Positions 47,201 through 59,332 of a stretch of 64,000 nucleotides of DNA are shown here, piece by piece. This stretch comes from Emergomyces orientalis (lineage: Eukaryota; Ascomycota; Eurotiomycetes; Onygenales; Ajellomycetaceae), in assembly GCA_002110485.1 (NCBI GenBank), contig MOWL01000089.1, positions 930,001-994,000 on the forward strand, given 5' to 3'. How positions within the stretch are numbered: position 1 is the first letter of the stretch; each line of letters opens with the position of its first letter. Below the pieces are notes generated by a model that searched no databases, was not told where the DNA came from, and saw only the letters and a list, made by a program, of their open reading frames with translations. Both the position numbers and the translations under genes were made by a program.

Positions 47201-48482
47201 TCTGGTCGCTCATCGCTACTTTGACGTTAAGAAACACAGCAGATTAGCAACAGATCATCAAGGTGATAGCTTCTCCCCCCTCATATTCTCACTGGAACAC
47301 ATACCTGGTCTCATCCTTAGATACTTTTGTCTGATTCTTCTTCCGTTTTGGCGTTGGGATTTTGCATTCGATAGAGAAAGCTACACAATTGGTGCAAGGA
47401 ACACCTAGGCTTGCTGCATCACACCGTACCTATATGCAACGAAAGAAAACATGTCAGACATGTAGATCACACATTAACAGGGGCAGCGGGGCAATTGGCC
47501 AAACGGCCGTGTGCAGCCACGATTCAGAACCTGCCGGCCTATCACCAACCCTTTCCCCCACCGCATATGTGGGATGGAAGTTGATGTAGGTGACGATTAT
47601 CGAGGGGTTGAATGAGTTTTTTTGGGGGGGGGGCTTGGTCGCAAACTAACCTTTCGAGCATGGCACGTCTGTAATCACGCCGCGACCGTAGACACGATCA
47701 TCACCCGTCAGTAAAAAAAATTAAAATTTTAAAAAAATTAAAAACCAGAGATTTAAAAAAAAAAAATTAAATAAAAGACAAAAACAAGTTTCCATTGCGA
47801 ATCGATCAGTTGGCTGGATCTGACAAGAGCTTCGCAGCGAGAAAAAAGGAAGCAGCCTCGAACCTCGATAAGATACAAGAGCTCTCAACGTTACGACCGA
47901 GGTGCCGAGGCTGAACGACTGTAACAACAGCTCTATCGCATCGCGTCTTTCTTATTTATCGAACGGCGGAGAACAGAAGTAACTCCGTACATAAACGGAG
48001 GGGGAGACGAGGGGAGGCGAAGGGAGACGGGAAAAATAATAAAAAGAAACGTACCTCGCAAGCACGCGACGCCCGTTGTCTACATTACCCCATTGCTAGT
48101 CAGCTTTTTCGTCTTATATATAAGTTGGCCTTCTTTTCTCTTTCCCTGTCCCTTCCGTTTTTACTCCTTCTCATCCTTCTCTCTCTATATCTTATCACAG
48201 TCGCATTGGAACTCCAACCACCACAGTATCCGTCGTCGATTACTTATAAGGAAGAACGGGGAGAGGAGGAGGGGCGGGGAAGGGGTAGCGGATTTTCACG
48301 TACCGTCTAAAACTCGGATGGCCCGGGGTTTGCATTGAAGGCACAGATTGTTTGGGAGCAGTGGTGGCGGTTGGTGAAGGATCATCATCATTGTTGGTGG
48401 AGGGACTCATGTTGGATACAGCCGTATCTTCAGCGCCGGCCATGGCCTGGTCGGGCCTGTTGTCTGAAGCGATGCTACTCAT
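44271..48482 (-). CDS. Zn2Cys6 regulator of fatty-acid use, FarB/Ctf1-beta type, ten exons
   Basis: Nuclear activator of the FarA/FarB/Ctf1 family, which induces beta-oxidation and cutinase or lipase genes through CCTCGG. Exons in transcript order: 48482-48304, 48079-48055, 47668-47651, 47429-47305, 47218-46521, 46445-46373, 46306-45878, 45802-45620, 45536-44430, 44364-44271 (all GT-AG), 2931 nt, 976 residues. The zinc cluster C67, C70, C77, C86, C89, C96 (C-x2-C-x6-C-x8-C-x2-C-x6-C) is split by two micro-exons of 25 and 18 nt. The family-specific CDAASLGVPCTNCVAFSIEC block is intact. The fungal_trans domain spans about 150-560 (LCDELVDAYFKWVAPVVPII; RLWKRIWWTLFTRDR). The C-terminal third is Gln/Pro/Met-rich, with a polyQ tract, as in activation domains, and ends in a FQFFGINAG segment. 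Two CCGAGG elements lie in intron 2. Confidence 0.88.
44680..44711. repeat. Polyglutamine-coding trinucleotide tract
   Basis: A CTG/TTG run on the + strand encodes eight or more consecutive Gln in the FarB-like protein. Length polymorphism between strains is likely. Confidence 0.8.
47651..47668 (-). other. 18-nt micro-exon of the FarB-like gene
   Basis: Encodes TCHARK, including the second zinc-cluster cysteine. It is flanked by AG and GT. It is supported because the residues fit exactly between C67-E68 and V75-R76 of the conserved cluster. Confidence 0.85.
47700..47790. repeat. A/T homopolymer-rich stretch in a FarB-like gene intron
   Basis: A-runs and T-runs alternate over about 80 bases inside the 386-nt second intron. 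It is low in complexity and non-coding. Confidence 0.75.
47897..47910 (-). promoter_or_regulatory. Pair of CCTCGG elements inside the FarB-like gene
   Basis: CCGAGG on the + strand occurs at 47897-47902 and 47905-47910, starting 8 bp apart, so the transcript strand carries two CCTCGG copies. They lie in the second intron, between the micro-exons that encode the zinc cluster. Paired target sites inside the gene of a factor that binds this sequence suggest autoregulation or an internal promoter, by inference. Confidence 0.5.
48055..48079 (-). other. 25-nt micro-exon of the FarB-like gene
   Basis: Encodes RQRASRACE (the first Arg is split with the previous exon), including the first zinc-cluster cysteine. 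It is flanked by AG and GTACGT. Confidence 0.85.
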
Positions 48483-49555
48483 TGTTGGAGGTGATGATAC
48501 GAGCAGCGTTCCATCAAGAGGGAGGGGATGTGAAGGTTGAGGGAGTGTCGTGAGAAGCAGATGGAGGAGGAGAAGAGGATGGCGATGGTCGGAGGAGGGC
48601 GGGAGGTGATTAGTTACCTGGTAGTTACAGAGAGTACTACTAACTAACTAACTATAATACTGCGAAAAGGTATATTTTATATAAAACAAGGGCAAAACCA
48701 TCAAGAGAATTGGGTGGAAACTAATGGGGCAGAATTCGGGATAGGACATTGAAGAATACACGTTCTGTATTTAGTTTAGATCTTTTTTTTACTCGTCTTC
48801 TCCCTCTCTGCTGGGAATAGCACGAAGGTTTTAAAGCCAGGAAATAGTCGCATGGACAGGGACAAGGAGCGTCGCTTCTAAATTACTATGACTAGAGCAA
48901 TGTCAAACAGAAATACAACTTGTTTTTCTCTTCAATTCTCTCTCTATTGTTTTTATTTTTATTTTTTACTATATAAGTTATATAAATATTTGTTACCTAA
49001 TTCTTTCCTCTTCCATTTCTGCTCTTTTCCATGTATTCATTAAGTATCAGAAATACGGGGCATCTTCATGCGGTGCACATGCCCAACACTGGAGGCGGAG
49101 GGAATAGGACGGATGATTAGGTCTGGGCTGGGATTCTGGATTCTTATTAGGCAACTTTCGGGCGGTCTGTCTGTCTGTCTCAGACGTCTGTAGGGGCTCT
49201 TTTTCATCTTATTTTAAAATAATTCCTCTGAGTTTTATTTTCGCCTGTGCTTTTTTGTGCATGGTGGGGGGCGGGATTTAGCCATGAATAGTGCTTGCGC
49301 AAGTCTGCGGCAAAAATTCCCCCCGCCACAAACCATCAGGACACGGAACTAATAATCAAATATCCAAAAGATTCAAGAGGCGAGAAGACGAAATATAACT
49401 TCCAGGTTCTTCCCCACAATTCCTGAGTAAACTTGGAACTAACTGGGTTAAACGAACAGGACTAGCAAAAAATATTAAACGGGTCACCTAAAAACCAAGA
49501 AGATCTGGCCCTCACCTCTCCTCCTGCGCATAGGATATATCGAACTGTATAAACA

Positions 49556-49650
49556 CCCCCCGACCCCAACCCCAACCCCAACCACAACCACAACCCTAGG
49601 TCAGGTCAGGGCAGGGCAGGGCAGCCATGTCCATGTCCATGTCCAGGATA
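49556..49650. repeat. Mosaic of short tandem repeats with G-quadruplex potential
   Basis: Successive blocks are a C6 run, three CCCCAA units, two CCACAA units, two GGTCA units, three GGGCA units and three CATGTC units. On the minus strand the first block gives four or more G-tracts of four separated by two bases (49556-49579). It lies about 1.07 kb upstream of the FarB-like ATG. Confidence 0.8.
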
Positions 49651-49880
49651 CATACGCGACTAAGGGCCCCACCGAGCAGATGCCGCCCCTGTAACCGAGC
49701 ACTTGATTGGTTGCTGCGCCCCGCTAGTTTGCTTGTGGTTTCGTGCACCCGGGTGGTGAATCCTGGTAGTCCTCTTTTGGGGCTTTTATTGAGCATCCCA
49801 TGTCTGCCCATGGGATGGAAGCAAGTACAAGCAGCAGGCATACCTTCCGACCCTGTTTGTATGTATTTATATACTTCGAA

Positions 49881-49930
49881 AAATTAAATTAAATTAAATC
49901 AAATTAAATAAATAAATAAATAAATATAAA
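49881..49930. repeat. AAATT/AAAT tandem repeat
   Basis: A run of AAATT units is followed by AAAT units. This is a simple AT-only microsatellite in non-coding DNA. Confidence 0.8.
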
Positions 49931-52900
49931 AAAGCAGACGATGGATGATAATAATAACTGCTCCCCTGTGTTAAAACTATATAAAGGAAAAAAATATATA
50001 TATGGCATTGTTTTTTATCTGGGAAGACAAGGGGAAGATATACGTATATATCTAGAAGCAATCACCCTTCTCCGCATGAACATCCTTACATACCAACTTA
50101 TGTACGCAGTATGTGGTGGCTGGCTATGCGGCTCCCATCATTCTTTTACGATGATTCTTCTTGCAACCAAGCATGGGTCACCGATGTATATAAATAACAA
50201 GCCCGCTGTCGTGTTCCGTACCTGAACGAACTCTCATCGACAACCCCCCCCCCCGGGAATTATATAACAGGATCCTGTTTGTTTACCAGTTCCCGTTCCC
50301 CTTAAAATAATAATCTCTGCTTTTGGCTCTGTCCAGAAAAAAACCGGTGCGTGCCCGTTCAGTCGCAACCTCCCCGCTAAGTTCGGCAGCGTCAAGTTAG
50401 CCCCGCCTCGGCTATTTCCTCAGCTGCCACTTGGGGATGGCTTTGCGTCGCCGCATTCGCTTTCGGGGAAGTCGGAGATAGGTGTCGGTGGTGGGACATG
50501 AGGATCCGATCTGCAAGACGGCGCACGAGGGTAGCTGGAGTAAGGTTGCTCGTCAGGGGGACAAAATATATTGTATGGGGGAGGAGACGGGAAACCTGCT
50601 GCGAGATTTTAGGGTCCCGCTGCTATTTACGCTCTGTATGACTGAACAGTTTTTCCTAGTTCTCTACTAGTTATAAGTTAGTGTTTTAATTAACTAAAGC
50701 CCAAATAAACTAAGCAAATTAGCTCTTAACTATGAGCTCAAGAACATGAACTAACAAATTGGACCTAAATGCATTGTCCATATCTTTTCCCCGCAGACTA
50801 TCAGCTAGGGTACACTCACCTCCCGGGGAGAGGGCTTTAGCATATATGTTAGCTAGGACAATGGGCGGCTGGTGATGTGGTGTTTGATGGTTGCGTCAAC
50901 GGGTTTCCTCCATCTTTGTACGAATACGACAAGGCAGTAAAAAAAAAAAAAACGATCCAATGCCAACGTAAATGCCAAAAATGTTGCGCCCGATCTCTTT
51001 GGCGGTGAAGGGTAAGGGACCAGAAATTGCCATATCCCGGGATATTTTCTTAGGGATCTTGCATAGCCAGTCAACTTATTACTGTGCCTACATTACCCCG
51101 GACTTTCTCGAAAAGACGGGGGAAAGCCCATAAGAGTGGTGGCACTTATCAGGGCATCGCGGGAAAAAACGAGGCTGCAAGTATCCGATGTGTTGATGTA
51201 AGTAGCACATTGATGGAGTAGTTTCGTTGATACTGAGCAAGGCGGGAGGCACAAGCGGCATTAGGCCCTGATACATTACATATGTTAGCTTACAGGACAT
51301 AGATAATAAATGCTATTTTCTCTGCATGTCTCTGTTGCACAATTGTGCTCGACGATCTGTAACCCGCCTGTATCCATTCGGCAGCCGACCCGGGCTTGGT
51401 GTGCAGAAACATAGGAATAACGGGGAGGAAAAAAGTGGACTGTTAAAAGGATAATGAAATCAGCTCAGAAGGAATTTTCGGCATCTCATACTTCTTCACA
51501 TGTAATTTTGTATCATGAAATGGATGCAGAGACATGTTAGGTAAAAAGGAACTATCTTGGTTTTGGATTGGATGTTGGTTGGATGCCTCCCTGAGTATTC
51601 CTAGCGCGAGTTAATAATGATTTAGCTATGATGGCCTGGGGACACTTGCATGCTAGTTGATGCCAGACATGAATTCCGCGTTATGGATGACCTGTGATTG
51701 GGTTAACTCAACACCATCCTTTGGTGGTTAGATTCTTTTCAACTGCCAGTGAGATATTTCGACTTGGTTGATTGACTAGCGCGCAAAAAAAAAAAAATAA
51801 ACCTTCATGCTCCAGCATATATATACGTGTATATGTATTGAGAAGTCAGCCGGGGCATTTTTTTTTAATTGATACTGTAACGAGGTGTGGGTTCCGAAGA
51901 ATCAATCTTTTTCTATATAACGACCAGATACGTGGTGACTACTGTGAAAATACCCTCTTCAGTAGGCCGCCAAAGGAAAGAATACTGAGCAGGGAATCCC
52001 AAGAGCGAAATAATGCAGAGCAAGGTTGATACGTACCACCAAAGCATACGCTGGTGAGCAAATCGGGCCGATTGGCCGATGAGGATCTTATCTTTCGACT
52101 CCCCTCAATACGTTCAACCCTTGTCGTTGCATCTCCTTCATTTTTTTTTCATATGATCGATCTAGACCAGGGACTCAAACCTGTAGCTAATTGCATATGC
52201 GAAGCGAAGATGGGCGAAACCTCTATTCGAGTTCCATGCGTATGCCTGTTCCAAACCTTGGTCGTATTCATCCATCCCGCCCGGACGGATGAAAGGTTCG
52301 AGAAAATAAATATTTAGGCAATATATATATCCCTCTAGAGGACCTCGCCTGGGGGATCCGGTAGCTTAGATTTTATGCACCACCCGATTCGACTTCCACT
52401 TGAAGCCAGTACTGCAGCCAACCCCTGTAACCTGGATAAAGGAAAAGGAAAAATGACATAAACTTTTAGAAAAGGGGTGGGTAAAAACAAAAATAAAAGG
52501 AAAAATAAGATTCTGCCGCTGAGTGATACGCCTTTTGTCAATTTGGACCGAAAAGGAGGTTCCTGGGGGCGGGGAGAAAGGGGAGTGAGTATCAGAATCC
52601 GAATTTCATGATACGATGAGGTGTCCCGATGTGCATTGATAAAAGATATGACATCGAGTTGAGGTCGTCATCTAACTATTAGTTTCTTCTTCTTTTTTAT
52701 TTTTTCTTATTTTTTCTTCTTTCTAATGGCGTAAAAATAACATTGCAGATAAAGAAGAATAGCAATGTATAGGAAATAGAACACTAGCGCTCAATTGGAG
52801 TAGAGAGTAGCGGGTAGAGGTGTTAGTATGTGAAAAGAAACAAACTGTTACAAGGGAACAGAGAGCAGAAGGCAAAACAAAAAACAAAAAAAAAAAAAGG

Positions 52901-53237
52901 CAGAAAGATAAATATATTTCCCACTAAGAATAAGAAAGAATGTTATCGATAAGATTATTATATGTATATGTTTATTATATGTTGTAAGCCAATTCCCTAT
53001 CCCGCTGGCCCTGCCTTTTATAATCGGTAAAAATCAATCAGGGACGGACTTCTGGTGTTGGTGGAGGAGGAGGAGGAAGAAGGGAAGGAGCAAGTTAACA
53101 AGGGTATTTGAGTTGGTGGTGACAATAGTTCCGCTATCAATATCCTTCGTGGAAATAGTCTTAGAACCATTTCTAAGTACTCGGCGCAAAGGGAGGGGTT
53201 GTTGTTGTGAAAGTTGAAAGGAAAATTTATTTAAAAT

Positions 53238-56200
53238 TTAATTCTTCCCAGATGTCTCGTTGAAAACTTTCACGGCCCCATTAGTGTGTCCATTCTTCGC
53301 TTCTGCGGTGGGTTTCACATTTAGCATACGAGAAGAGACGCCATTGGTGCCATTCGCTTCAACAGCGACCTTTCCTTTCTTCTTCTTTTTCGCCTTCGTT
53401 TCCTTCTCACCCGTCTGTGGTGACAAGGATTTAATGGTATCATTTTCATCACCAGCCGCACCCACACCAGCACTCGCACTCTCAAACTCAACACCAGCAA
53501 TAAGCGTTTCACTGAGGAATTCCAACCCAGCGACAAACGTGCACAACCCGCTCGCGATGCAGAAGTGACTAATCGTCGTGCCAATGTCAAGCCAGCTCCC
53601 CTCGTCGCGCACCATGTAGAAGAAATTCAGCGTCATAATGTCACTGATGGACATGACGATCATGAAGAGGGCGGAGGGCGCGACACCCAGGCGCCGGTTA
53701 AGGATACCTAGGTTCGCGCTGATGATGGCGAATGGGATCAGGATCTTCAGGATTAGTAGGGCGCCTTGGGAGAAGGGACTGAAAATGGGGATTAGTCTGG
53801 AGACACTTTCGAGGGAGAAGGAGGAGACTGAGGCGATGTTGCCGGTGGAGAAGAAGGCGGATTGGAGGAGGAAGAAGAAGAATAGAGCGATGCGGGCATC
53901 TGCTGTTGTTAGAACGCGGTAAGGGGGTTTTGATTTGTGGCCTTCGTTATTGGGTTGCGGAGGGCTCTGTTGCGCTGTGACCTCGGCAACATCGTTTGAT
54001 GAAGTCGTGGTTGGTGGCGGGGATGATGTGTAGGTATAAATGCGGTGTTCAAGTTGAACCCAACTGAGGATGGTAATACAAAAGACGAAGTAGAAGAGTC
54101 CCTCGTACGAGATGGTGAGAATGATGAATGTCGGGGAGAAGGTGAGGAAGGTCACGACAAGGCGATGGAGGTAGTGGCTGTTTGGGTATAGCCGGTGGAA
54201 GAATGGCAGTGCAAGAGAAGCCACTACTGAAAGTTAGTCTGACAGGTCCCAGTGTGTATCATAGATGAAGATATCTCACGCGGGATAGACGGGAAATAGT
54301 GAGGCTAACCTAGAACAGACCATCCAACGGCTTGATTTCCTAACGGCAACCCTTCTTTTGCCTGTAATGAGGTGATACTTGATCTGGTTACTATTATAGC
54401 CAGCAGAATCATGCCGATCTAATATAGGCCCGCCTGCAGATTAGTACGGTCCAACATAAAGATTCTAGAAGAAGTGCTAGAAGGTGGCGACTAGCGTACC
54501 TGCATGCCCATAATTCGCCTGGAACCCTTACTGGCGGCAATTGGTAAGGTTTTAGAATGAGGCGTTATTGATTCCTCGAATATCAGATAGAGTAGTCCAG
54601 TAAGGACCATGAGAGTGCCACCTATTGTTCTGTACGACCAAGTAAGAATCTGCAGTCAGCTATTTACCCCGGCTGTAGATCGGAAAGCGGATGGATACTA
54701 ACATCATGGTTGAATCCTCCACCTTGTTAGCGGGTAGAAGCGTGAAAATGCTCATTAAACAACATCCGATACTCCACGTAGCTACGACGAGCTTGTTGCG
54801 CGACAGGAAGCCAATGCCGTAGACTATAGGCCATATCGCTGCAAGAATGAAGCAAATGGTGTAAATTTCACGATGAAAGTATGATTGGACCTGTCGTTTG
54901 TGTAAGCTGATTTCACGTTCCCGATTTTGTCTCTTCAATTAAAAGGAGATTGGAATATTACTCACCAGTGCTTCTAATACCCCAACATATATCAATATTT
55001 GTAAACCAAAAGATATGTAGCCACCCAGTGACTGAACGTGGCTGAGAAGAATCTTCCGTCCGACTGCTAGCGCATTCCGCTTTGCCACGACTTCTTCCCA
55101 GAAGAAGACGGGGAAAATTCCATATGCGTAGTATCTCCATGACGATTGTTGAATCCAAAAAATAGAATACAATATGACAAGTAAAGATGAAAAGAACATT
55201 GTATTGAATGTCGTACGACTTGGGACGGAAGATCCATGCAGGACGTGGAGATCTACCACGGTGGTCAGGGCATACGCAATCCATCCGAGATATCCTGCAG
55301 TAACTATAGTTCTGAGGAATAGCCAGTCATAGGTCTGCAGGTATCGCAGGCCTTCTAGAGCGGTATGTAACAGATCCGAGGATTTCCTAATCGCCTCGTC
55401 ATATTTCTTCCTCGAGATTAACCTATTGATTTCAGATATCCGTTTCTCGACCGAGTGTACATTATCTCCGAAAGGTTTGTACGGTTGGTAACGCAAAGTC
55501 GAAGCTCTTTTGTTCTCCTCTTTAACTCGATACATCTCCAGAACCCCCTGCGTATTCGCAAGAGCCGCCAGGGCTTTTTCCTTGGGCGAAGCATCAAGGT
55601 AGGAAAGCGGAAGTTCCCCAACTGAATTTACAGGAAAATCCAGCCCGACCAGATATGCCATGAGAGCAGCCACGTCGGCCTGCGCAACATCATGTCTCTG
55701 AACGTTGTCTAAGTTCCAGTCAGACGAGAGCCCATCCTCGTGTCCTGGGGCCTTCCCCCGTTTCTGAATCTTCGGCTTGGCGACGCCGGAACCCCAAACC
55801 ACCAGAGGAGTGCGGGTATTGTCCGGGTGTCCATCGCCATGGCTCCCCCAGTCACTCATACCATGATCAGCCGTGAAGACAAAGGCCGACTCATTGTCGC
55901 CGTAAAATTCCTCAACCAACTCCGTAATCTCCTGCACTCCTTGGTCGACAACTTTGATATTATGCAGGTACTCCTTCGAATAAGGCCGATAGAAATGCCC
56001 GGCCGTATCCAAACCGAGCAAATGTAGGAAGAAAACAAGTTTATCCTCTCTCAACCGCGCATCAAGCTCTGGATCCTCCCTTGCCGCCGCGAATAATGCC
56101 TTCACCTTCTCAAACACCCAAATATCCAGCTGCGACCCGTCCTTACTAAAATACTCCGCCTCATCGCCATAAGACTCCGCATCGATCCTCCCAGGCGTCG

Positions 56201-56753
56201 CGCCCTCCTTGAACATAGGCAATATATCCGGACTGCCCCAGCTCCAGGTATGTCTACTGCGATTGAAGACGCTATCGAAATTGACCGGATTAAGTTTCCA
56301 CCCCGTCGTCACGGATGAGACATCCTCATACAAGCCAGCAATGAGCGCGACATGGCCCGGTCTAGACTCCGTGGGTACACGCGTATGCGACACGCCAAAG
56401 GTGCCATGATAAAGGACGCGGGAACGAAGAAATGGCGCAAGCGGTTGAGGCGGGTTACTCTCTGACGACGCAGTCGCTTCCATTTTTTCAGGATTCGCAT
56501 AATCAGGATCCAGTACACCCCCAGGCGACGGGTCTGGAAAAGATTGGAAAGCTTTATCGGCACGCAGACCGTCGCCGACGAAGAGGAAGAGTCGCTTGGC
56601 GGGGGCTTTTGCGGAGGGGGTTCTTTGGACGCCGAATTCGCGCATGCCGCTGACAATGGGGCTGACGAAGTAGATGTCGAATATCGAGTAGGTGTATAGC
56701 GTATGGAAGATAATTGCCAAGACCAAAAAGCCTACGCGCCCTAGTCGAGCCAT
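53238..56753 (-). CDS. MCD4: GPI ethanolamine phosphate transferase 1 (Mcd4/PIG-N)
   Basis: ER membrane enzyme that adds phosphoethanolamine to the first mannose of the GPI anchor; essential in yeast. Exons in transcript order: 56753-54966, 54890-54703, 54629-54500, 54418-54310, 54226-53238 (all GT-AG), 3204 nt, 1067 residues. The start MARLGRVGFLVL is the usual family start; an upstream in-frame Met at 56771 would add six residues. An N-terminal membrane anchor is followed by an alkaline-phosphatase-like lumenal domain: FLFVGDGLRADK near 52-63 with the metal-binding Asp, GVSHTRVPTESRPGHVALIAG with the nucleophile Thr, FLHLLGLDTAGH and FTADHGMSDWGSHGDG. The C-terminal half has many membrane helices (LVVTFLTFSPTFIILTISYE). 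The C terminus has a Lys-rich cytosolic segment (KKKKKGK). Confidence 0.95.
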
Positions 56754-57414
56754 GGTGGGCGGGTGCAGCAATACTCCGTATTTCTTTTAATTTTCTTTTG
56801 GAGAAACGGGGGAGGGTTTTATAGAAAACTGGGTTTATTGTTTATTATAAGTGGATAAGGAGTGAAAGCGGTCCAGAAGACCTTGCGGGATAAAAATGGG
56901 GAAAAAGAAATGGCTCCGGACTGCTATCGATTCATTGTCGTCGTTCCGTCGTACAGTACAAATACTGCGGACACTGGACTGTTGGAGATGGTTGATGGAG
57001 ATCGAAAGCTTGAAATCCAGCTCCCTTTTTTTCTTCGTTCCTCCCAAGGTTGCTGACACATCCGCCATTACATAAGCAGTTAGTAGGTCAGGGGCAGCCA
57101 AGGGACAGCCCCACGAATAGGAATTTATATGGCAAGAATGCTTTCATAGAACCATTTCAAATGGAGAGGTTGAGAGCTCTAGAGTGGGTTTGTATCGCGA
57201 AGCCTAGTCAATGCTAATAAAAGATAACAATATATGCAAAGACACCAACTACAAATTGACCACCAAAAACACATTCGCTCGAAATCCCGTTCGAAAAATA
57301 AAGAAAGGTATTCAAATGCCTTGCAATCCTCACAAAATAAAATAAAAGAGTAAAATAAAAAAGATATGATAAATGCACAACTCTATAAATAAAAGTGACA
57401 CCGCTCCGCAAAAC
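56754..57414. other. Intergenic, promoter of MCD4 and 3' flank of the monopolin gene
   Basis: TACTCCGTA (reverse of TACGGAGTA) lies at 56772-56780, 19 bp upstream of the Mcd4 ATG. No coding region was recognised. Confidence 0.6.
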
Positions 57415-59332
57415 CTAATCGTCTGCTCGTCTCGCTTTCTTCGTAAGCGTATCCACCACCCGACTATAAAACACCGACGCATGCTGCCGCGGGAAAGTAA
57501 TATCTATCGAAAGATACTCGGGGAGAATATCAACCAAATCACGATCGCGGTTGGGGTCCAGGAGGGGGAAGTAGTGGAACTCTGCCGTTTCAAAGCTCGT
57601 GTTTTCCAAATCATGCGCAACGGCGAGTTTGAAATGTAATGCTAATAAATAGGAGTTGACAGGTTAGATATTTTACTTCCGATATATTTTGTAAAAAAAA
57701 AAAATATAAAAAAAAGGAAGTAGTTAAATGGCGATGTTGTGAGTGAAAAAAATAATAATAAATAAATAAAATAAAAATAAAAACTTACTCCCATTCATAC
57801 CCGTCTGTATACAGTCATACAGGTGATCGGACTCTCGCGTCCTAGCGTCACGAATAATCAAGCCGGTGAGGTCGCTGTATAGGTCCTCCTTCAACTGGGC
57901 TATTTGTGCCGCGTGGGCAGCTTCAGCACTGCCCACCATGATAGTTCGCGAGCCACCGCTGCTATTTTTAACAGCGCTTCCAGGGCCCTTGGAACTGGTG
58001 ACGCTTTCCATGTTGGTTGCTGCCGTTCGAGATGCGGCCAGTTTCGTCTGAAGGGCTTTCATCTCGTTCTGGGCGCTGGTCAAACCGGAAGTCAATTGTT
58101 TGATTTTCGCCTCCAACCCGGCAACTTCATCGTCCCGGTCCTGCAGCTGCTTTTGAAGGGTGCGCGATTCTTTGGCTAGAGTGGTCTGCATCGCGAGCTC
58201 CATTTTTAGCGAGGCGATTAATTCATTGGATGCTGCGGGGTTTGTAAATTAGTCTTAATTCAGAGGTGTAAAGTAATTGTGGTATATATATACCTGCAGT
58301 ATTCGCCTCGCACTGTTTCCGCAGCTTCTCCACGTTGGAATTGGCTTCGAGAATCCCCACCTCTCGTAGATTTCGATACTTTATGTCCATGTTCTCGTAT
58401 TTCTTCGTCATGTCTCCTAGCTTCCTTCTTAGAGTTGCCTCACTGTCGCCCTTCTCAATGTCTGGTGCGCTTCTTCCAGCTTTCCGCCGTTGGCTGGCTG
58501 TTTGGGACAGTTTAGATTGCATGTGGCCATTGGCGGCGCCTTTCTTGGGAGAATGAGATATAGATCGTGCGGTCCGGTAGTGATTTTCCGGTAAAACAGG
58601 CTCCTCCACCGCCTCCGCCTCCTCTTGCTCTTCGTCTTCCCCTTCTTCTTCTTCTTCCTCCCCTTCCTCTTCCTCCACCTGCTCTTCAACCTCTGATTCA
58701 ACCTCAGGCTTTTTTCGTCGCGTCGCAGGTCTCATTGCGGGTTTCCCTTTCGTTAGTGGCTTGGTTGGTTTGGGTTGACGCGAACCCATTGGCGTATACT
58801 CAAATCCGTCATCTATGGTCACTCGTTTTGCTGGACCTTTCTTCTGTTTTGGTCGGGTTTTCGTCTGACTACCCGCTCGAGTGTCACCCCGTGCTGTTGT
58901 TCCCGGGGAGTCAAGCTCATCATCCGACGGCTGCTCTGGCGCTGGCGCTGGCTCTGGATCTTCATCTTCATACTCCTCCTGGTCGTCTTGCTTTGAAAAA
59001 CTAGTATCTGCGGTCTCGTGGCCCTCTTCGGTGTCTTCGCGAGATTTGCGACCTCTTCGACTACTAGTGTTAGTCGTTGTCCCTTTAACAGGGCCGCGTT
59101 TTTTTGGTCCCACAACCACAGTCGAGCGAGCTTTGCGGGTAGTGGGTTTAGCAGCCATAGCTTTGGTTGCAGTACTTTTCGGTCTTCCCTTTGCCCTTTT
59201 CGCAGGGGGTGGGGCATTATCCAGGTCTTCATCGTGGGTGTGTTCTCTACCACCACCATTCATCAACAGGTCATCCTCCAAGTCATCGTCCACCAACCCG
59301 GACAATTTCGACGCGGCCTTTCGCTTTGGCAT
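57415..59332 (-). CDS. Monopolin subunit Csm1/Pcs1
   Basis: Kinetochore protein of the Csm1/Pcs1 family, which crosslinks microtubule attachment sites and organises nucleolar or centromeric chromatin. Exons in transcript order: 59332-58294, 58232-57789, 57641-57415 (GT-AG), 1710 nt, 569 residues. The N terminus (1-250) is basic and acidic by turns, with AT-hook-like KRGRPK-type motifs (KRAKGRPKS near 45) and a Glu-rich tract near 215-245. A long coiled coil (about 295-440) follows. The C-terminal globular Csm1 domain shows DLTGLIIRDARTRESDHLYD, TGMNGTLHFKLAV across the last intron and YEPLL-like FHYFPLLDPNRDRDLVDILP. The last exon is only correct when spliced. It is divergent from the Msp1 gene. 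Confidence 0.9.

Larger units (their letters stand above)
48483..53237. other. Long intergenic region upstream of the FarB-like gene
   Basis: About 4.75 kb lie between the FarB-like start and the stop of MCD4, both on the minus strand. No coding region was recognised. It contains a CTGT repeat (about 49165-49180), a mosaic of short tandem repeats (49556-49650), an AAAT/AATT repeat (49881-49930), a C-run near 50243-50254 and poly-A blocks near 50940 and 52890. The region nearest 48483 is probably the promoter and 5' leader of the regulator; the part near 53238 is the 3' flank of MCD4. Confidence 0.6.

Noticed and set aside
49556..49580. Telomere-like CCCCAA repeat
   Set aside because: Only three units, not the TTAGGG type of filamentous fungi, and embedded in other short repeats.
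58567..59004. Plus-strand frames opposite the monopolin gene
   Set aside because: They are antisense to the Glu/Lys-rich coding region, whose composition keeps the opposite strand open.
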